Part shown: positions 44,568 to 54,578 of the stretch, piece by piece | How the letters are laid out: every line of letters starts with the position of its first letter | Position numbering within the stretch: the first letter of the stretch is position 1 | NCBI GenBank assembly: GCA_020722505.1 | Contig: DYKR01000002.1 | Location: 27,921-91,920, forward strand | From: Caldisericum exile | GTDB lineage: Bacteria; Caldisericota; Caldisericia; Caldisericales; Caldisericaceae | Reading direction: 5' to 3' | Length of the DNA stretch: 64,000 nt | Notes under the pieces: model-generated | The model's database searches: none | What the model saw: only the letters and a program-made list of their open reading frames with translations | Told to the model about the DNA's origin: nothing | Translations under genes and position numbers: made by a program

Positions 44568-45044
44568 TCACTCCTTCCCTTCAAAGATAAAGCCGCAGTA
44601 AGGGCAAATTTTTGCATCTTTTTCAATTATTGCTCCACATTTAGGACATTTCTTTCTTAATTGGGTAAAACAATGCGGACAAAATAAATAGTCACTTTTT
44701 ACCTCTTCCCCACAAATAGGACACTTATAAACTTCTTTACTAATCATTAACTGATAATATTTTTTCTGTAGCGATAAAACCTCCTTTCTTTCATTATCTT
44801 CTCTTATTTCATCAAGAGTATAAGGACTCCTTACCATTAGATAAAAAATAAGCGGAATAATGCCTCCCAAAAGGATTGAGGAAATAACCCATCCTATACT
44901 TTTTCCACCACGGTTTTTACTATCGTTATAGATGAAAAGTGCAATTGCAAAGTTAAGGATTACAAATGCTAAAACAATTAAATAGATCTCTGTTTTTGAC
45001 AGAACAGGCAAAAAAATTGAAAGGCTATCTAATATTTTACCCAT
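44568..45044 (-). CDS. Two-TM protein with double zinc ribbon
   Basis: A 158-residue protein. Two TM helices (about 20-39 and 49-70) with a short charged loop (NDSKNRGGKS) are followed by a cytoplasmic coiled segment and two CxxC-x(n)-CxxC zinc ribbons (CPICG/CPHC, then CPKCG/CPYCG). Similar small membrane zinc-ribbon proteins are common and mostly uncharacterised. It sits between folC (6 bases) and rnfC (3 bases). A TATACT sequence formed partly by the folC stop lies 8 bases before its ATG and could be a -10 box for a leaderless message. Confidence 0.72.
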   Translation of the reverse strand: MGKILDSLSIFLPVLSKTEIYLIVLAFVILNFAIALFIYNDSKNRGGKSIGWVISSILLGGIIPLIFYLMVRSPYTLDEIREDNERKEVLSLQKKYYQLMISKEVYKCPICGEEVKSDYLFCPHCFTQLRKKCPKCGAIIEKDAKICPYCGFIFEGKE

Positions 45045-45050
45045 ACATTC

Positions 45051-46379
45051 TTAGTATACCAATTTTGAGCCAAAAGTGAAAATATTTTCAAGAGAACGAA
45101 CAAATCCAACAAGATAAAGAGAACCAGTTATAAGAAGGATATCATCTTCTTTAAGAGAATCTTTGGTATCAAAATAGGCTTTTCTCGGGTTTTCTATTAC
45201 ATCAATCATGCTTTCTTTAAAAAACAACCTTGCGGTATTGTAAATTTCATATGGATTCAACGCTCTTGAATAGGAGTTTGGGACGGTGGTAATCACAAGT
45301 TTATCAACAATATCTTTTATATTCGATAAAAAAGAAAAGACGTTTTTATCACTTAACATCGAAAATAATAGCGTTATTTTTTTATCCGTTAAGTTTTTAA
45401 TAGTATCACTCAAAATTTTTGAAGAGGCATCGTTATGAGCACCATCAATTATCACAAGAGGGTTTTTATGGATAACTTCAAATCTTCCAGGCCAAAAACT
45501 CGATTCAATGCCCATTAGAATATCATCTTTTGAGATATTTACATTGCTTACCAAAATCGACTGAATGGCAATTGAAGCATCAATAATCTCAAAATATCCT
45601 AAATTATGTAGTTTTATTTCATTTAGCCTAAAACCATGTGAAAGTGAAACAAAATCAAACACTTGGAAATCATTGTAAACTTTAATATTTCTAAATTCAA
45701 AATCCTTTCCCAAAATAAAATACGGAGATTTGTTAATTTTTGCCTCATTTAGTATAACTTCTTTTGCTTCTTCGTCTTTTACACCAATTACAACTGGGCG
45801 GTTTTCTTTTATGATCTTTGACTTTTCAAAGGCGATTTCTTTAAGTGTATTCCCAAGATATTTTTGGTGATCAAAACTTATATCAGTAATAACACTTACA
45901 AGAGGTGATTTTATAACATTTGTAGCATCAAGCCGACCTCCAAGGCCAACCTCAATCACACCGAAATCAACACTATTTTTAAGAAAATACAAAAATGCTA
46001 TGATGGTAAAAGTTTCAAAAGTAGAAGGAAGTTTTTCTCTATCAAGATTTTTCAATATTTCCCAAAGAGCCTCCCAGATTAAAACAAATTCTTTAGGAGA
46101 AATGAGTTCACCGTTAATATTAATCCTTTCAAGGGTTGAAAATAGCGATGGAGAGACATACATTCCAACTTTATAACCATGCCTTTTCAATATTGAAGTA
46201 ATAAAATTCGTTGTAGAGCCTTTGCCTTTTGTTCCAGTTACATGAAAATAGGGTACTTTGCTCTCTGGATTACCAAGCGCATCAAGTACCCCTTTTATAT
46301 TTTCCAATCCATACTTAGCAGGTTGGTTTAACCTGCCTCCTAACTTAAAGATTTCGTCTAAACTCTCCTTGAGCCTCAC
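45051..46379 (-). CDS. folC: Folylpolyglutamate synthase / dihydrofolate synthase
   Basis: Mur-ligase-family enzyme that adds glutamate to folates (and possibly to dihydropteroate); 442 residues. The ATP loop is VTGTKGKGSTTNF (about 46-58), followed by SPSLFSTLERININGELIS, EVGLGGRLDATNV and VIIDGAHNDASSKIL. Other folate genes are not present in the window. It overlaps valS by 4 bases. Confidence 0.93.
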   Translation of the reverse strand: MRLKESLDEIFKLGGRLNQPAKYGLENIKGVLDALGNPESKVPYFHVTGTKGKGSTTNFITSILKRHGYKVGMYVSPSLFSTLERININGELISPKEFVLIWEALWEILKNLDREKLPSTFETFTIIAFLYFLKNSVDFGVIEVGLGGRLDATNVIKSPLVSVITDISFDHQKYLGNTLKEIAFEKSKIIKENRPVVIGVKDEEAKEVILNEAKINKSPYFILGKDFEFRNIKVYNDFQVFDFVSLSHGFRLNEIKLHNLGYFEIIDASIAIQSILVSNVNISKDDILMGIESSFWPGRFEVIHKNPLVIIDGAHNDASSKILSDTIKNLTDKKITLLFSMLSDKNVFSFLSNIKDIVDKLVITTVPNSYSRALNPYEIYNTARLFFKESMIDVIENPRKAYFDTKDSLKEDDILLITGSLYLVGFVRSLENIFTFGSKLVY

Positions 46380-49015
46380 TTGCCCCCTAAGTCTTCTATA
46401 TGGTTTAGTAAAACCAATTTAGTCTTTTCAAGTTCCAAGGCAAGTCTTTTATCTTTTTCTATAACATCTTTTGACGCTTTTTCAAGATAGCTAGGGTTAA
46501 GTAATCGTGAATTTATAGCCTTTAGTTCCTTATCTACACTTTCAAGCTTTTTAATGAACTTCTCTTTTTCCTTTTCTAAATCAAATTCAAATGGTAGTTC
46601 AACGTATACGGTTGTTCCTAAGATAACACTTCTTAAAGCTCTATCCGGTTTCTCTTCTACAAAAGATAAGTCTTTAACTTTTGTGATCTTCATAACCTTA
46701 TCTTTTTCTTGTTCAATAAGACTTTTTTCATCCTCCGAAAGTGAGAAGTAGCTTGCATTAAGTTCAGTTATAAGTGGTAAGCCAAGCTCTGCTTTTATAC
46801 TTCTAATACCTTTTATAACTTGGAAAATAAAATCAGCCTTACGCTCGACTTCGTCGTTAATGTAAGCCTCTTCAACCTGCGGAAATGGAGCTTTTATAAG
46901 TGGCTTATCAACATTGGGAATATAAGAATAAATTTCTTCTGTTACAAAGGGTATATATGGGTGTAACATCTTTAAAATACTTATAAGTGACTTCCAAAGC
47001 AAAAATTGTGCCGTTTTCTTTTTACTAACATTATCACTATAAAGCCTCAATTTAGAAAGTTCAATATACCAATCACAAAACTCACCCCAAACAAACTCGT
47101 ACAACTTCCTTGCCGCTTCACCTACATCGTAATCTTTAAGATACTCAACTTCCGTTTTTATATGTTTATTAAGCCTACTTAAAAACCATTTGTCTTCAAT
47201 TTCAAGTTCTAATTCATCTTCCTTTATTTCGTTTGGGTTAAAATCTTCAAGATTCATAAGAACAAACCTCGAAGCATTCCATATCTTGTTAATAAAGTTT
47301 CTTGATGCTTTTAGTCTCTCTTTAGAAAGGTTAATATCCTGACCTCCTAATGTGCTAAGAGAGGCAAGAGTAAATCTTAGAGCATCAGCACCGTATTCTT
47401 CGATGAGGTTAAGCGGATCGACGATATTTTTAAGGGATTTACTCATCTTTCTACCCTTCTCATCTCTTACAAGACCGTGGAGCATAACTACTTTAAATGG
47501 TTCTTCTTTCATAAAGTGCATTCCGCTCCACACCATTCTTGCAACCCAGAAGAAAAGTATATCGTAACCAGTGATAAGAAGTGAAGTAGGATAATAGTAG
47601 CCTAACTCAGGTGTTTTCTCTGGCCAACCTAATGTAGCAAAAGGCCATAGCGCAGAAGAAAACCATGTGTCAAGAACATCTCCGTCTTGGTGTATATTTT
47701 TACTTCCACATTTTGGACACTGCTCAGGCTTCTCTTTTGAAACAACCACTTCTCCACAATCATCACAGTAGTATGCAGGAATTCTATGTCCCCACCACAG
47801 TTGCCTTGAAACACACCAATCTCTTATGTTATCAAGCCAGTTAAAATATACTTTAACCCATTTATCAGGGATAATTTTAACTTTTCCGCTCTTTACAGCC
47901 TCTTTAGCCTCTTTGGCAAGAGTTTCCATAGATAAAAACCACTGTTTTGAAACTAAAGGCTCAATAACTGTGCCACAGCGCTGGCAATGGCCTACAGAGT
48001 GTGTATAGTCCTCGATACGTTCAACTAAACCATCTTTACTCAAATCCTCTATGATCTTTTCTCTTGCTTCTAATGTTGTTAGACCAAGATAACATTCAGG
48101 AACATTAACCATTTTTGCAACATCGTTTATTACGGTTATAATCTCAAGGTTGTGTCGTTTACCGATTTCAAAATCCTCTACTGAATGAGCAGGCGTAACT
48201 TTTACTGCTCCTGTTCCAAAATTTGGATCACAGGAAGGGTCTGCTATAATTGGTATTCTTCTATTGACAAGAGGAAGGATCACAAACTTACCTACATACT
48301 TTTTATACCTCTCATCATCTGGGTTTACTGCAACTGCTGTGTCCCCAAGCATCGTCTCTGGTCTTGTAGTTGCAACAACAATGTAATCTCCTCCATCTTC
48401 AAGTGGATACTTTAAATAGTAGAGTTTTGACTTCTCTTCAAAGTATTCAACTTCAATATCTGAAATCGCCGTATGGCAATGAGGACACCAATTAATAATT
48501 CGTTCACTTCGGTAGAGTAAACCTTCTTCGTAATATTTAACAAACGCTTCAAGAACGGCATCTACGTATTTGTCATCAAGAGTAAAACGCAGACGTCTCC
48601 AATCGGCAGAGACACCAAGCTTTTTTGATTGCTCAATAATTATATTACCGTATTTTTCTTTCCAACTCCATACTTCTTCTAAGAATTTTTCTCTTCCTAA
48701 TTCATCCTTTTTTATACCCCTTGAAAGAAGTTCTTTTTCAACAACAGATTGCGTTGCTATACCTGCATGGTCAATACCCGGTAAGAATAGAGTTTCTAAA
48801 CCAAACAACCTATTAAACCTTACGAAGATATCTTGTAAGGTAAAATTTAGTGCATGTCCAATATGCAATCTTCCTGTAACATTTGGGGGTGGCATTACTA
48901 TTACAAACTTATCTCTCTTGGGATTAATTTCTGAATTAAAATAACCATTTTCTTCCCATGCCTTATATATTTTTTCTTCAACTAATTTTGGATCGTATTC
49001 TTTTGACAATTCCAT
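46376..49015 (-). CDS. valS: Valine--tRNA ligase
   Basis: Class I aminoacyl-tRNA synthetase charging tRNA-Val; 879 residues, the normal length. PPPNVTGRLHIGHALN contains the HIGH motif (about 44-59) and GRKMSKSLKNIVDP the KMSKS loop. The editing domain (ATTRPETMLGDTAVAV), two zinc-knuckle-like CxxC sets (CPHCH; CPKCGSK) and a C-terminal coiled coil (about 810-879) are all present. It starts 20 bases after the PPC-domain gene ends. Confidence 0.97.
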   Translation of the reverse strand: MELSKEYDPKLVEEKIYKAWEENGYFNSEINPKRDKFVIVMPPPNVTGRLHIGHALNFTLQDIFVRFNRLFGLETLFLPGIDHAGIATQSVVEKELLSRGIKKDELGREKFLEEVWSWKEKYGNIIIEQSKKLGVSADWRRLRFTLDDKYVDAVLEAFVKYYEEGLLYRSERIINWCPHCHTAISDIEVEYFEEKSKLYYLKYPLEDGGDYIVVATTRPETMLGDTAVAVNPDDERYKKYVGKFVILPLVNRRIPIIADPSCDPNFGTGAVKVTPAHSVEDFEIGKRHNLEIITVINDVAKMVNVPECYLGLTTLEAREKIIEDLSKDGLVERIEDYTHSVGHCQRCGTVIEPLVSKQWFLSMETLAKEAKEAVKSGKVKIIPDKWVKVYFNWLDNIRDWCVSRQLWWGHRIPAYYCDDCGEVVVSKEKPEQCPKCGSKNIHQDGDVLDTWFSSALWPFATLGWPEKTPELGYYYPTSLLITGYDILFFWVARMVWSGMHFMKEEPFKVVMLHGLVRDEKGRKMSKSLKNIVDPLNLIEEYGADALRFTLASLSTLGGQDINLSKERLKASRNFINKIWNASRFVLMNLEDFNPNEIKEDELELEIEDKWFLSRLNKHIKTEVEYLKDYDVGEAARKLYEFVWGEFCDWYIELSKLRLYSDNVSKKKTAQFLLWKSLISILKMLHPYIPFVTEEIYSYIPNVDKPLIKAPFPQVEEAYINDEVERKADFIFQVIKGIRSIKAELGLPLITELNASYFSLSEDEKSLIEQEKDKVMKITKVKDLSFVEEKPDRALRSVILGTTVYVELPFEFDLEKEKEKFIKKLESVDKELKAINSRLLNPSYLEKASKDVIEKDKRLALELEKTKLVLLNHIEDLGGK

Positions 49016-49035
49016 AATTTCACCCTTTAAAAGTT

Positions 49036-49455
49036 TTATGCAGGATATAATCCCTTTAGGCCGGTTTTCTCATCCTTCCTCAAAAGGGTTATGTTGTGCA
49101 ATCTCTCTATGAAAATTTCTCCATTAAAGAGTGTACCATTTATAAGATGACCACCTACCACTGTGTAATCGTGAAGGCCAATTGCAGTATGCACATGGAT
49201 AACAACATCTCCTTCGGATTCTGTAACACTAATACTTCCCTTAAGAGAAATAATTTCACTAAGACCTTCGAACGTTTTCTTTACGTATTCTTTTCCATTA
49301 AAGTATCCAAGTTCTACGTTTCTAAACATTCCAATGCCTGAAATGGTGGCACTATCAATTTTGTAATTTTTGCATACAATTTTGATTGATTCCATAAAGT
49401 CTTCGCCATCAAACATACGAATTGCTATAGTACTATTACCTTCTTTAATAATCAT
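49036..49455 (-). CDS. PPC-domain (DUF296) protein
   Basis: A 139-residue protein consisting of one PPC domain, the fold shared by plant AT-hook PPC proteins and many small bacterial proteins that form trimers. Visible: FMESIKIVCKNY, SATISGIGMFRNVELGYF and the conserved metal-binding-like segment VVIHVHTAIGLHD plus GGHLINGTLF. The ATG at 49455 has AGGAGGT upstream; an upstream TTG/ATG extension to 49527 lacks one. Its biological role is unknown. Confidence 0.85.
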   Translation of the reverse strand: MIIKEGNSTIAIRMFDGEDFMESIKIVCKNYKIDSATISGIGMFRNVELGYFNGKEYVKKTFEGLSEIISLKGSISVTESEGDVVIHVHTAIGLHDYTVVGGHLINGTLFNGEIFIERLHNITLLRKDEKTGLKGLYPA

Positions 49456-49557
49456 AAAATTACCTCCTATGCTCAATACAGATTTAGTTATACAGAGTAT
49501 ATTATATATTGTATAGACATAAAACAAAATTTACTTTCAAAATTTTAATGAATTGAG

Positions 49558-49563
49558 TAAAAT
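49558..49563 (+). promoter_or_regulatory. Possible -10 box for the lspA operon
   Basis: TAAAAT ends 6 bases before the lspA ATG, with no ribosome binding site between. A weak TTTCAA lies 17 bases upstream. This arrangement suggests a leaderless message. Confidence 0.4.
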
Positions 49564-49569
49564 TTACCT

Positions 49570-50013
49570 ATGAACAAAAAAGATTTGTATTTTTTTGGAA
49601 TTGCATTCTTTGTAATGGTAGTAGACCAATTAACAAAATTCGTTGTAAGAAAATACGTTCCAATTGGAGAGGAAATTACTTTAATTCCACATGTATTTTC
49701 TATTACCTATGTTAAAAATACAGGCGCTCTTTTTGGCTTATTTAAAGATTCAAGCACCATAATTGCTATGATAAGCGTAATTGTAATGGGTGGTATTATC
49801 ATCTTGGAAAAAAGTATTAATTTACCATTTAAAGAAATTTACCTTGGGCTTATTTTAGGAGGCATTGGAGGTAATTTTATAGACAGAGTATTCTTGAAAT
49901 ATGTTACAGATTTTCTCTACCTCCACCATTGGCCTGTTTTTAACATCGCCGATGCCTCAATTGACATTGGATTAGCACTATTCATATTCACTTATCTTAA
50001 GTATGGAGAATAG
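49570..50013 (+). CDS. lspA: Signal peptidase II (lipoprotein)
   Basis: Membrane aspartic protease that removes lipoprotein signal peptides; 147 residues with four TM helices. The motifs MVVDQLTKFVVR (about 16-27), VKNTGALFGLF, GGIGGNFIDRV and FNIADASIDIG carry the two catalytic aspartates (in GNFIDR and ADASID). First gene of a five-gene plus-strand operon. Confidence 0.95.
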   Translation: MNKKDLYFFGIAFFVMVVDQLTKFVVRKYVPIGEEITLIPHVFSITYVKNTGALFGLFKDSSTIIAMISVIVMGGIIILEKSINLPFKEIYLGLILGGIGGNFIDRVFLKYVTDFLYLHHWPVFNIADASIDIGLALFIFTYLKYGE

Positions 50014-50911
50014 ATTCAAGGTTGATGAAGCAGGAAGACTCGACAAGGTTATTGAGTCAAAATCAGAATACAGCAGGAACTATTTACAAACACTTATTAA
50101 AGAAGGTCTTGTTTCTGTAAATGGTAAACAAGTCCTAAAACCGTCTTTTAAAGTTAAACCAGGAGATGAAATTGTAATAAAAGAGAAAGAAAAAGAAGCT
50201 CCTGAAATTACCTACGAAAACAAAGATTTAAAAATAGTTTACGAGGACCAATACCTTGTTATTATTGACAAAGAAGCGCACCTAACGGTGCATCCCGTTG
50301 GAAGTAAAACAAAGGATACACTTGTTAATAGACTCCTCTACCATATCAAAGATTTATCAACAATAGGTGGAACTTTAAGGCCTGGAATTGTCCATAGACT
50401 CGATAGAGATACCTCTGGACTCATGATTGTTGCAAAGGACGATACAACCCATAGACTTTTAAGCGATATGCTCAAAAATCACGAAATTGAGAAAAAATAC
50501 ATATGCCTAGTAAAAGGCAATTTAAAAGAAAAATGGGGAACGATAAACCTTCCAATTAAAAGAATATCAGGAACAACAAAAATGAAAATTTCAGTATATG
50601 GAAGACCTGCAATCACCCACTATAAGTTAATTGAAACCATAGGACCGTACAGTTTACTCTCTGTAAAAATTGAAACAGGAAGAACACACCAAATAAGAGT
50701 CCATATGGCGCATATTGGACACCCAGTTGTTGGAGACACACTGTATGGCAAAGCCGATAAGAACATAAAAATAGACAGACAATTTCTCCACTCTTATGAA
50801 ATTTCATTTAAACATCCTATAATAAATAAGAACATGCGATTTTTTTCGGTGCTACCAGAAGAATTAAAAGTTGTTTTAGACGATTTGAGGATGAAATGGA
50901 AGAAAAAGTAA
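50003..50911 (+). CDS. rluD: RluD-type rRNA pseudouridine synthase
   Basis: A 302-residue RluA/RluD-family enzyme. An N-terminal S4 RNA-binding domain (about 8-60, GRLDKVIESK...LIKEGLVSVNGK) precedes the catalytic domain with the active Asp in VHRLDRDTSGLM and ETGRTHQIRVHMAHIGHPVVGD. Such enzymes next to lspA are usually annotated RluD (23S U1911/1915/1917), but the exact uridine cannot be told from sequence. It overlaps lspA by 11 bases. Confidence 0.92.
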   Translation: MENRFKVDEAGRLDKVIESKSEYSRNYLQTLIKEGLVSVNGKQVLKPSFKVKPGDEIVIKEKEKEAPEITYENKDLKIVYEDQYLVIIDKEAHLTVHPVGSKTKDTLVNRLLYHIKDLSTIGGTLRPGIVHRLDRDTSGLMIVAKDDTTHRLLSDMLKNHEIEKKYICLVKGNLKEKWGTINLPIKRISGTTKMKISVYGRPAITHYKLIETIGPYSLLSVKIETGRTHQIRVHMAHIGHPVVGDTLYGKADKNIKIDRQFLHSYEISFKHPIINKNMRFFSVLPEELKVVLDDLRMKWKKK

Positions 50912-51330
50912 TTGCAACAAACAAAAAGATTTTAAGGGATTTTGAAATCATCGATAAATTAGAAGTAGGTATAGAATTAAAGGGTTTTGAGGTGAAATCT
51001 ATAAGAGAGGGTAAAGTGAGTTTAGATGGTACATATGTTAAGGAAGCAAACAACGAATTTTTCATATACAAAATGTTCATCCAAATGCCGCCATCTCTGC
51101 ATGCTAACACAAGTGAAAAAAGGAGAAGAAAACTACTACTACACAAAAATGAAATCATTCGTTGGAGCACGAAAGTGAAAGAAAAAGGACTTACAATACT
51201 CCCTTTAGATGTTCATACGAATAACAACAGGATTAAACTTACAATTGCGCTTGTTAAAAAGAAGAAACTCTACGGTAATAAGAAAAAAATCGAAGAGAAA
51301 ATTGCAAAAAGAGAAATGAGGAATCTATGA
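50896..51330 (+). CDS. smpB: SsrA-binding protein SmpB
   Basis: Binds tmRNA and rescues stalled ribosomes; 144 residues. Signatures: TNKKILRDFEIIDKLEVGIELKG (in parts), GFEVKSIREGKVSLDGTYV and the C-terminal basic tail (KKKLYGNKKKIEEKIAKREM) that reaches into the mRNA channel. It overlaps rluD by 16 bases and the amidase gene by 4 (ATGA). No ssrA gene was seen in the window. Confidence 0.95.
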   Translation: MEEKVIATNKKILRDFEIIDKLEVGIELKGFEVKSIREGKVSLDGTYVKEANNEFFIYKMFIQMPPSLHANTSEKRRRKLLLHKNEIIRWSTKVKEKGLTILPLDVHTNNNRIKLTIALVKKKKLYGNKKKIEEKIAKREMRNL

Positions 51331-53759
51331 TGAAAAAATATTTTATCATTTTATCTATTATAGTAATGCTATTTGAATTTATCGTAATAGATTCCTCTTT
51401 TGGTTTGCCTTCATACGAACTACTAAAAACAAACACCTACGATGTAAATTTTCGAAGTGGACCTTCTACTTCCTACTCAATTATTTCAACGCTCCCAAAA
51501 GATACGTATCTTTTAAAATTAGGTTCAACAAAAGACCAAAACGGCACTCTTTGGTTCAAGGTCTACGATTTTAACAGAAATAAAACTGGTTATATAGCAT
51601 CGTATTTATTAACTAACAGTGGTATTACTTTTACTTCAGAAGATGCAAATTTTACCGTTTTAGTGAGTGTAGACTATTTAAATGTAAGAAGTGGCCCAGG
51701 AACTGTATTTAACCTTGTTAAAAGAATCCAAAAGGACACAAAATTAAATGTAATTAAAATCATAAAAAGAAACGATGGAGAAGTTTGGTATAAATACGAA
51801 GAAAATGGCAGGTATCTTTTTGTTGCATCTTGGTATACAAAAAAGGTAGAAGAAACTACAAAACCACCCGACAACTCACAAACCAATAAAAACGAAACAT
51901 CTAATACAACAAATCCTACCAAAATCAAAGTAACTGCAACCGATTTTATCAATTTAAGAAGAGGACCTTCAACTGATTATGAGAAAATAGACTTAATAAA
52001 TAGAGGCGACCAAGTTGAAATTAGCGGATTTGCAAAAAACCACTTAGGAGAACTATGGATTGAGGTTGTATACAAAGGAAAAACAGGGTATGCAATAAGT
52101 GATTACTTTACCTTTGCCAAAGATAAGGTTAATCTCGATATTACCCTCATTGGAAATCATTGTAAAACTCTATACCCTACTAATTTAAGAGAGGGTCCAA
52201 GCACGCAGTATAAAGTTGGATACCTTGTTCCCAAAGATACCGTTCTTTCAATAGTTGGGGTAGCAACCAATAAAGAAAAGTGGTTCGAGGTAAAATACAA
52301 TAACAAATTTTACTGGTTAAGAGAAGATACGGTTACCACTCCAAAAGAGGAAAAATCCACAATAAATAGCGTTACATGGCGCATCTCAGAAGTAGGAATT
52401 GACATAAAAATAGAAGGAAGTGCCCTTAAAGAACCATCTATTACTCTGTTAGAAGACCCAATAAGACTTGTTTTAACCTACAAAAATACAAACCTTCTTA
52501 CCTCCACGACCCAAAGCGAAGTGTCAATATTTCCACTCACAAGATACGCTATAGCATCTTCAAACGGTTCAACACTCCTAACCTTATATCTTTTAACAAA
52601 AACTCCTTACGAATTAGAAAAAGGGCAAACTAACCAAATTTTACATCTTAAATTACCAAAAGTTAACGAAGAACTCCTTGAAATTAGTGGAAGGATTGTA
52701 TTTACAAGGGTAAATACGGTAGATAATGAACTCTACATTAACTTAGAAGATCTTTTAAACGGCTTTAATTTGAAAATGACTGGTTCTTCTATAAACTTCT
52801 ATGGAAAAACAATTAATTTTAAAGATTCAGTTTTAAAAACAATCGATAACGAAAACTATATTGCTTTATCAAAAATAAGTGATTTATTACCTGTCTCTGT
52901 AACAAAAATACAGAATAAAATTTTCATAGACCCAAATCTTGAATCAATTGAAAAAAATGATAACTCAATTATCCTTACATTCTCTTTCCCAACAAATATA
53001 ACAAAAACAGAAATAAACGGTAAAGAATTTTTCGTTTTTAATGCAGAAACAATTGATAAAATCGAGTTCGACTATTCCCATAGATCCTCTTCTACACCGC
53101 CTAAAATCTTTATACCAGCAAATAACTATTCAATCGAAGTAAAAGATAACATTGTTAAACTTTCAGTAGCTTATAACACCAATCTCTCACTTTCAAATAA
53201 AATTATCGTAATTGATCCAGGACACGGTAGTTATTCAGGCCAATACCTCGATGTTGGGGCAATAGGTTTCTCAGGCTCAAAAGAAGCCTACCTTGTGCTT
53301 GATATTGCTTTAAAATTAAAAGAACTCCTTGAAAAACAAGGGGCAAAGGTAATTTTAACACATACAACAGTAGATGATCCAAACAATCCAAATTTACAGG
53401 GGAGAGTCACCATTGCAAACATATCTTCAGGAGATTTATTTATCTCAATACACCTCAATTCTTCCACAAATAAAGATGCAAAGGGAACAGAAACTTACTA
53501 TTGGTATGAAACATCAAAAGCCCTTGCTCAAGCTGTACAAAATGCTCTTGTAAGTAAATTAAGCACATTAGATAGAGGTATCAAAAAAAGCCCCCTTTAT
53601 GTAGTTAAAAACGTTACCACAATGCCTGCAATATTAACTGAGATAGGTTTTATTTCAAATCCACAGGAAGAAAGCCTTTTAAAAGACCCTAATTTCCAAA
53701 ACAAAGTAGCAGAAGCACTTCTTGAAGGGATAGAAAGGTTTTTCAATGTTCAACCATAG
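51327..53759 (+). CDS. N-acetylmuramoyl-L-alanine amidase with four SH3b domains
   Basis: An 810-residue exported cell wall hydrolase. After a signal peptide (about 1-26) come four SH3b repeats (about 36-93, 110-170, 198-260, 270-332; each with a variant of NxRxGPST), an AMIN-like beta domain (about 345-450), a copper-amine-oxidase N-like segment (about 455-535), and a C-terminal Amidase_3 catalytic domain (about 625-807). Zinc ligands and catalytic residues are visible: H in IDPGHG, E in GSKEAYL, H in ISIHLNSS and E in LTEIGFIS. It cleaves the lactyl-amide bond of peptidoglycan. It overlaps murI by 14 bases. Confidence 0.93.
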   Translation: MMKKYFIILSIIVMLFEFIVIDSSFGLPSYELLKTNTYDVNFRSGPSTSYSIISTLPKDTYLLKLGSTKDQNGTLWFKVYDFNRNKTGYIASYLLTNSGITFTSEDANFTVLVSVDYLNVRSGPGTVFNLVKRIQKDTKLNVIKIIKRNDGEVWYKYEENGRYLFVASWYTKKVEETTKPPDNSQTNKNETSNTTNPTKIKVTATDFINLRRGPSTDYEKIDLINRGDQVEISGFAKNHLGELWIEVVYKGKTGYAISDYFTFAKDKVNLDITLIGNHCKTLYPTNLREGPSTQYKVGYLVPKDTVLSIVGVATNKEKWFEVKYNNKFYWLREDTVTTPKEEKSTINSVTWRISEVGIDIKIEGSALKEPSITLLEDPIRLVLTYKNTNLLTSTTQSEVSIFPLTRYAIASSNGSTLLTLYLLTKTPYELEKGQTNQILHLKLPKVNEELLEISGRIVFTRVNTVDNELYINLEDLLNGFNLKMTGSSINFYGKTINFKDSVLKTIDNENYIALSKISDLLPVSVTKIQNKIFIDPNLESIEKNDNSIILTFSFPTNITKTEINGKEFFVFNAETIDKIEFDYSHRSSSTPPKIFIPANNYSIEVKDNIVKLSVAYNTNLSLSNKIIVIDPGHGSYSGQYLDVGAIGFSGSKEAYLVLDIALKLKELLEKQGAKVILTHTTVDDPNNPNLQGRVTIANISSGDLFISIHLNSSTNKDAKGTETYYWYETSKALAQAVQNALVSKLSTLDRGIKKSPLYVVKNVTTMPAILTEIGFISNPQEESLLKDPNFQNKVAEALLEGIERFFNVQP

Positions 53760-54540
53760 ACCTATTGGCGTTTTCGATTCTGGTGTAGGTGGATTGAGTG
53801 TCGTAAGAGTTCTAAGGAAAAACTTTAAAGAAGAAGATATCATCTACGTAGGAGATTTAAAACACTTTCCCTATGGGACAAAAACTGAAGAAGAAGTAAA
53901 AAATCGCGCAAGAGCCATAACAAAATTTTTGCTAAATAAGGAAGTTAAACTCATTATCGTTGCTTGCAATACTGTCTCATCAATTGCAATAGACGACCTT
54001 ACAGAGTTAGCAAAACCGATAAAAGTTATTGGAATGATACAAGCTGGAGCAAGATACGCAGTAAATACTACCAGAAACAAAAAGATAGGTGTAATTTCAA
54101 CACCATTAACTGCAAAAAAGCATGCATATAAAAAAGAAATTGAAAGGATTGATAAAAATATCGAAGTCTACGAGGTTGGGTCCCAAGAACTTGTAAACTT
54201 AGTTGAAGATGGAATAAGTTATAATGATTATGCCTGTTCCCTTGCAAGAGAAAAATTGGCTCCTTTACTTAGAGCCTCAGTTGATACACTTGTCCTAGGA
54301 TGCACACATTTTCCTTTCCTTTACAAAGTAGTAAAAAACGTTGTAGGAGATAATGTTGAAGCCATAGACCCTGCAGACTATGTAGTATACGAAACTCAAA
54401 AATACTTAGAAGAAGTAGGAAAAAATAACAAAATAGGAGAAATAACCTACTACACAACATTTGACAAGGCTTCCTTTGAGAAAAAAATTTCGATTTTCCT
54501 TGAAGAAGACAATGCCTCTGTTTTTGAAGTTGACATCTAA
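53746..54540 (+). CDS. murI: Glutamate racemase
   Basis: Cofactor-independent racemase supplying D-glutamate for peptidoglycan; 264 residues. The catalytic cysteines are in VACNTVSS and LGCTHFPFL, and the N-terminal GVFDSGVGGLSVV (8-20) is diagnostic. Last gene of the lspA operon; an A/T-rich gap of 38 bases with only a weak hairpin separates it from the convergent tsaD. Confidence 0.95.
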   Translation: MFNHRPIGVFDSGVGGLSVVRVLRKNFKEEDIIYVGDLKHFPYGTKTEEEVKNRARAITKFLLNKEVKLIIVACNTVSSIAIDDLTELAKPIKVIGMIQAGARYAVNTTRNKKIGVISTPLTAKKHAYKKEIERIDKNIEVYEVGSQELVNLVEDGISYNDYACSLAREKLAPLLRASVDTLVLGCTHFPFLYKVVKNVVGDNVEAIDPADYVVYETQKYLEEVGKNNKIGEITYYTTFDKASFEKKISIFLEEDNASVFEVDI

Positions 54541-54578
54541 TAATTTAAATTCCAATTGCAAAAGGGTATCTTTTAATT

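Noticed and set aside
49456-49527. N-terminal extension of the PPC-domain protein
   Set aside because: It covers a promoter-like A/T-rich stretch, and AGGAGGT directly precedes the ATG at 49455.
54557-54578. Bidirectional terminator between murI and tsaD
   Set aside because: AAAAG/CTTTT with a small loop is too weak to call; no GC-rich stem is present.
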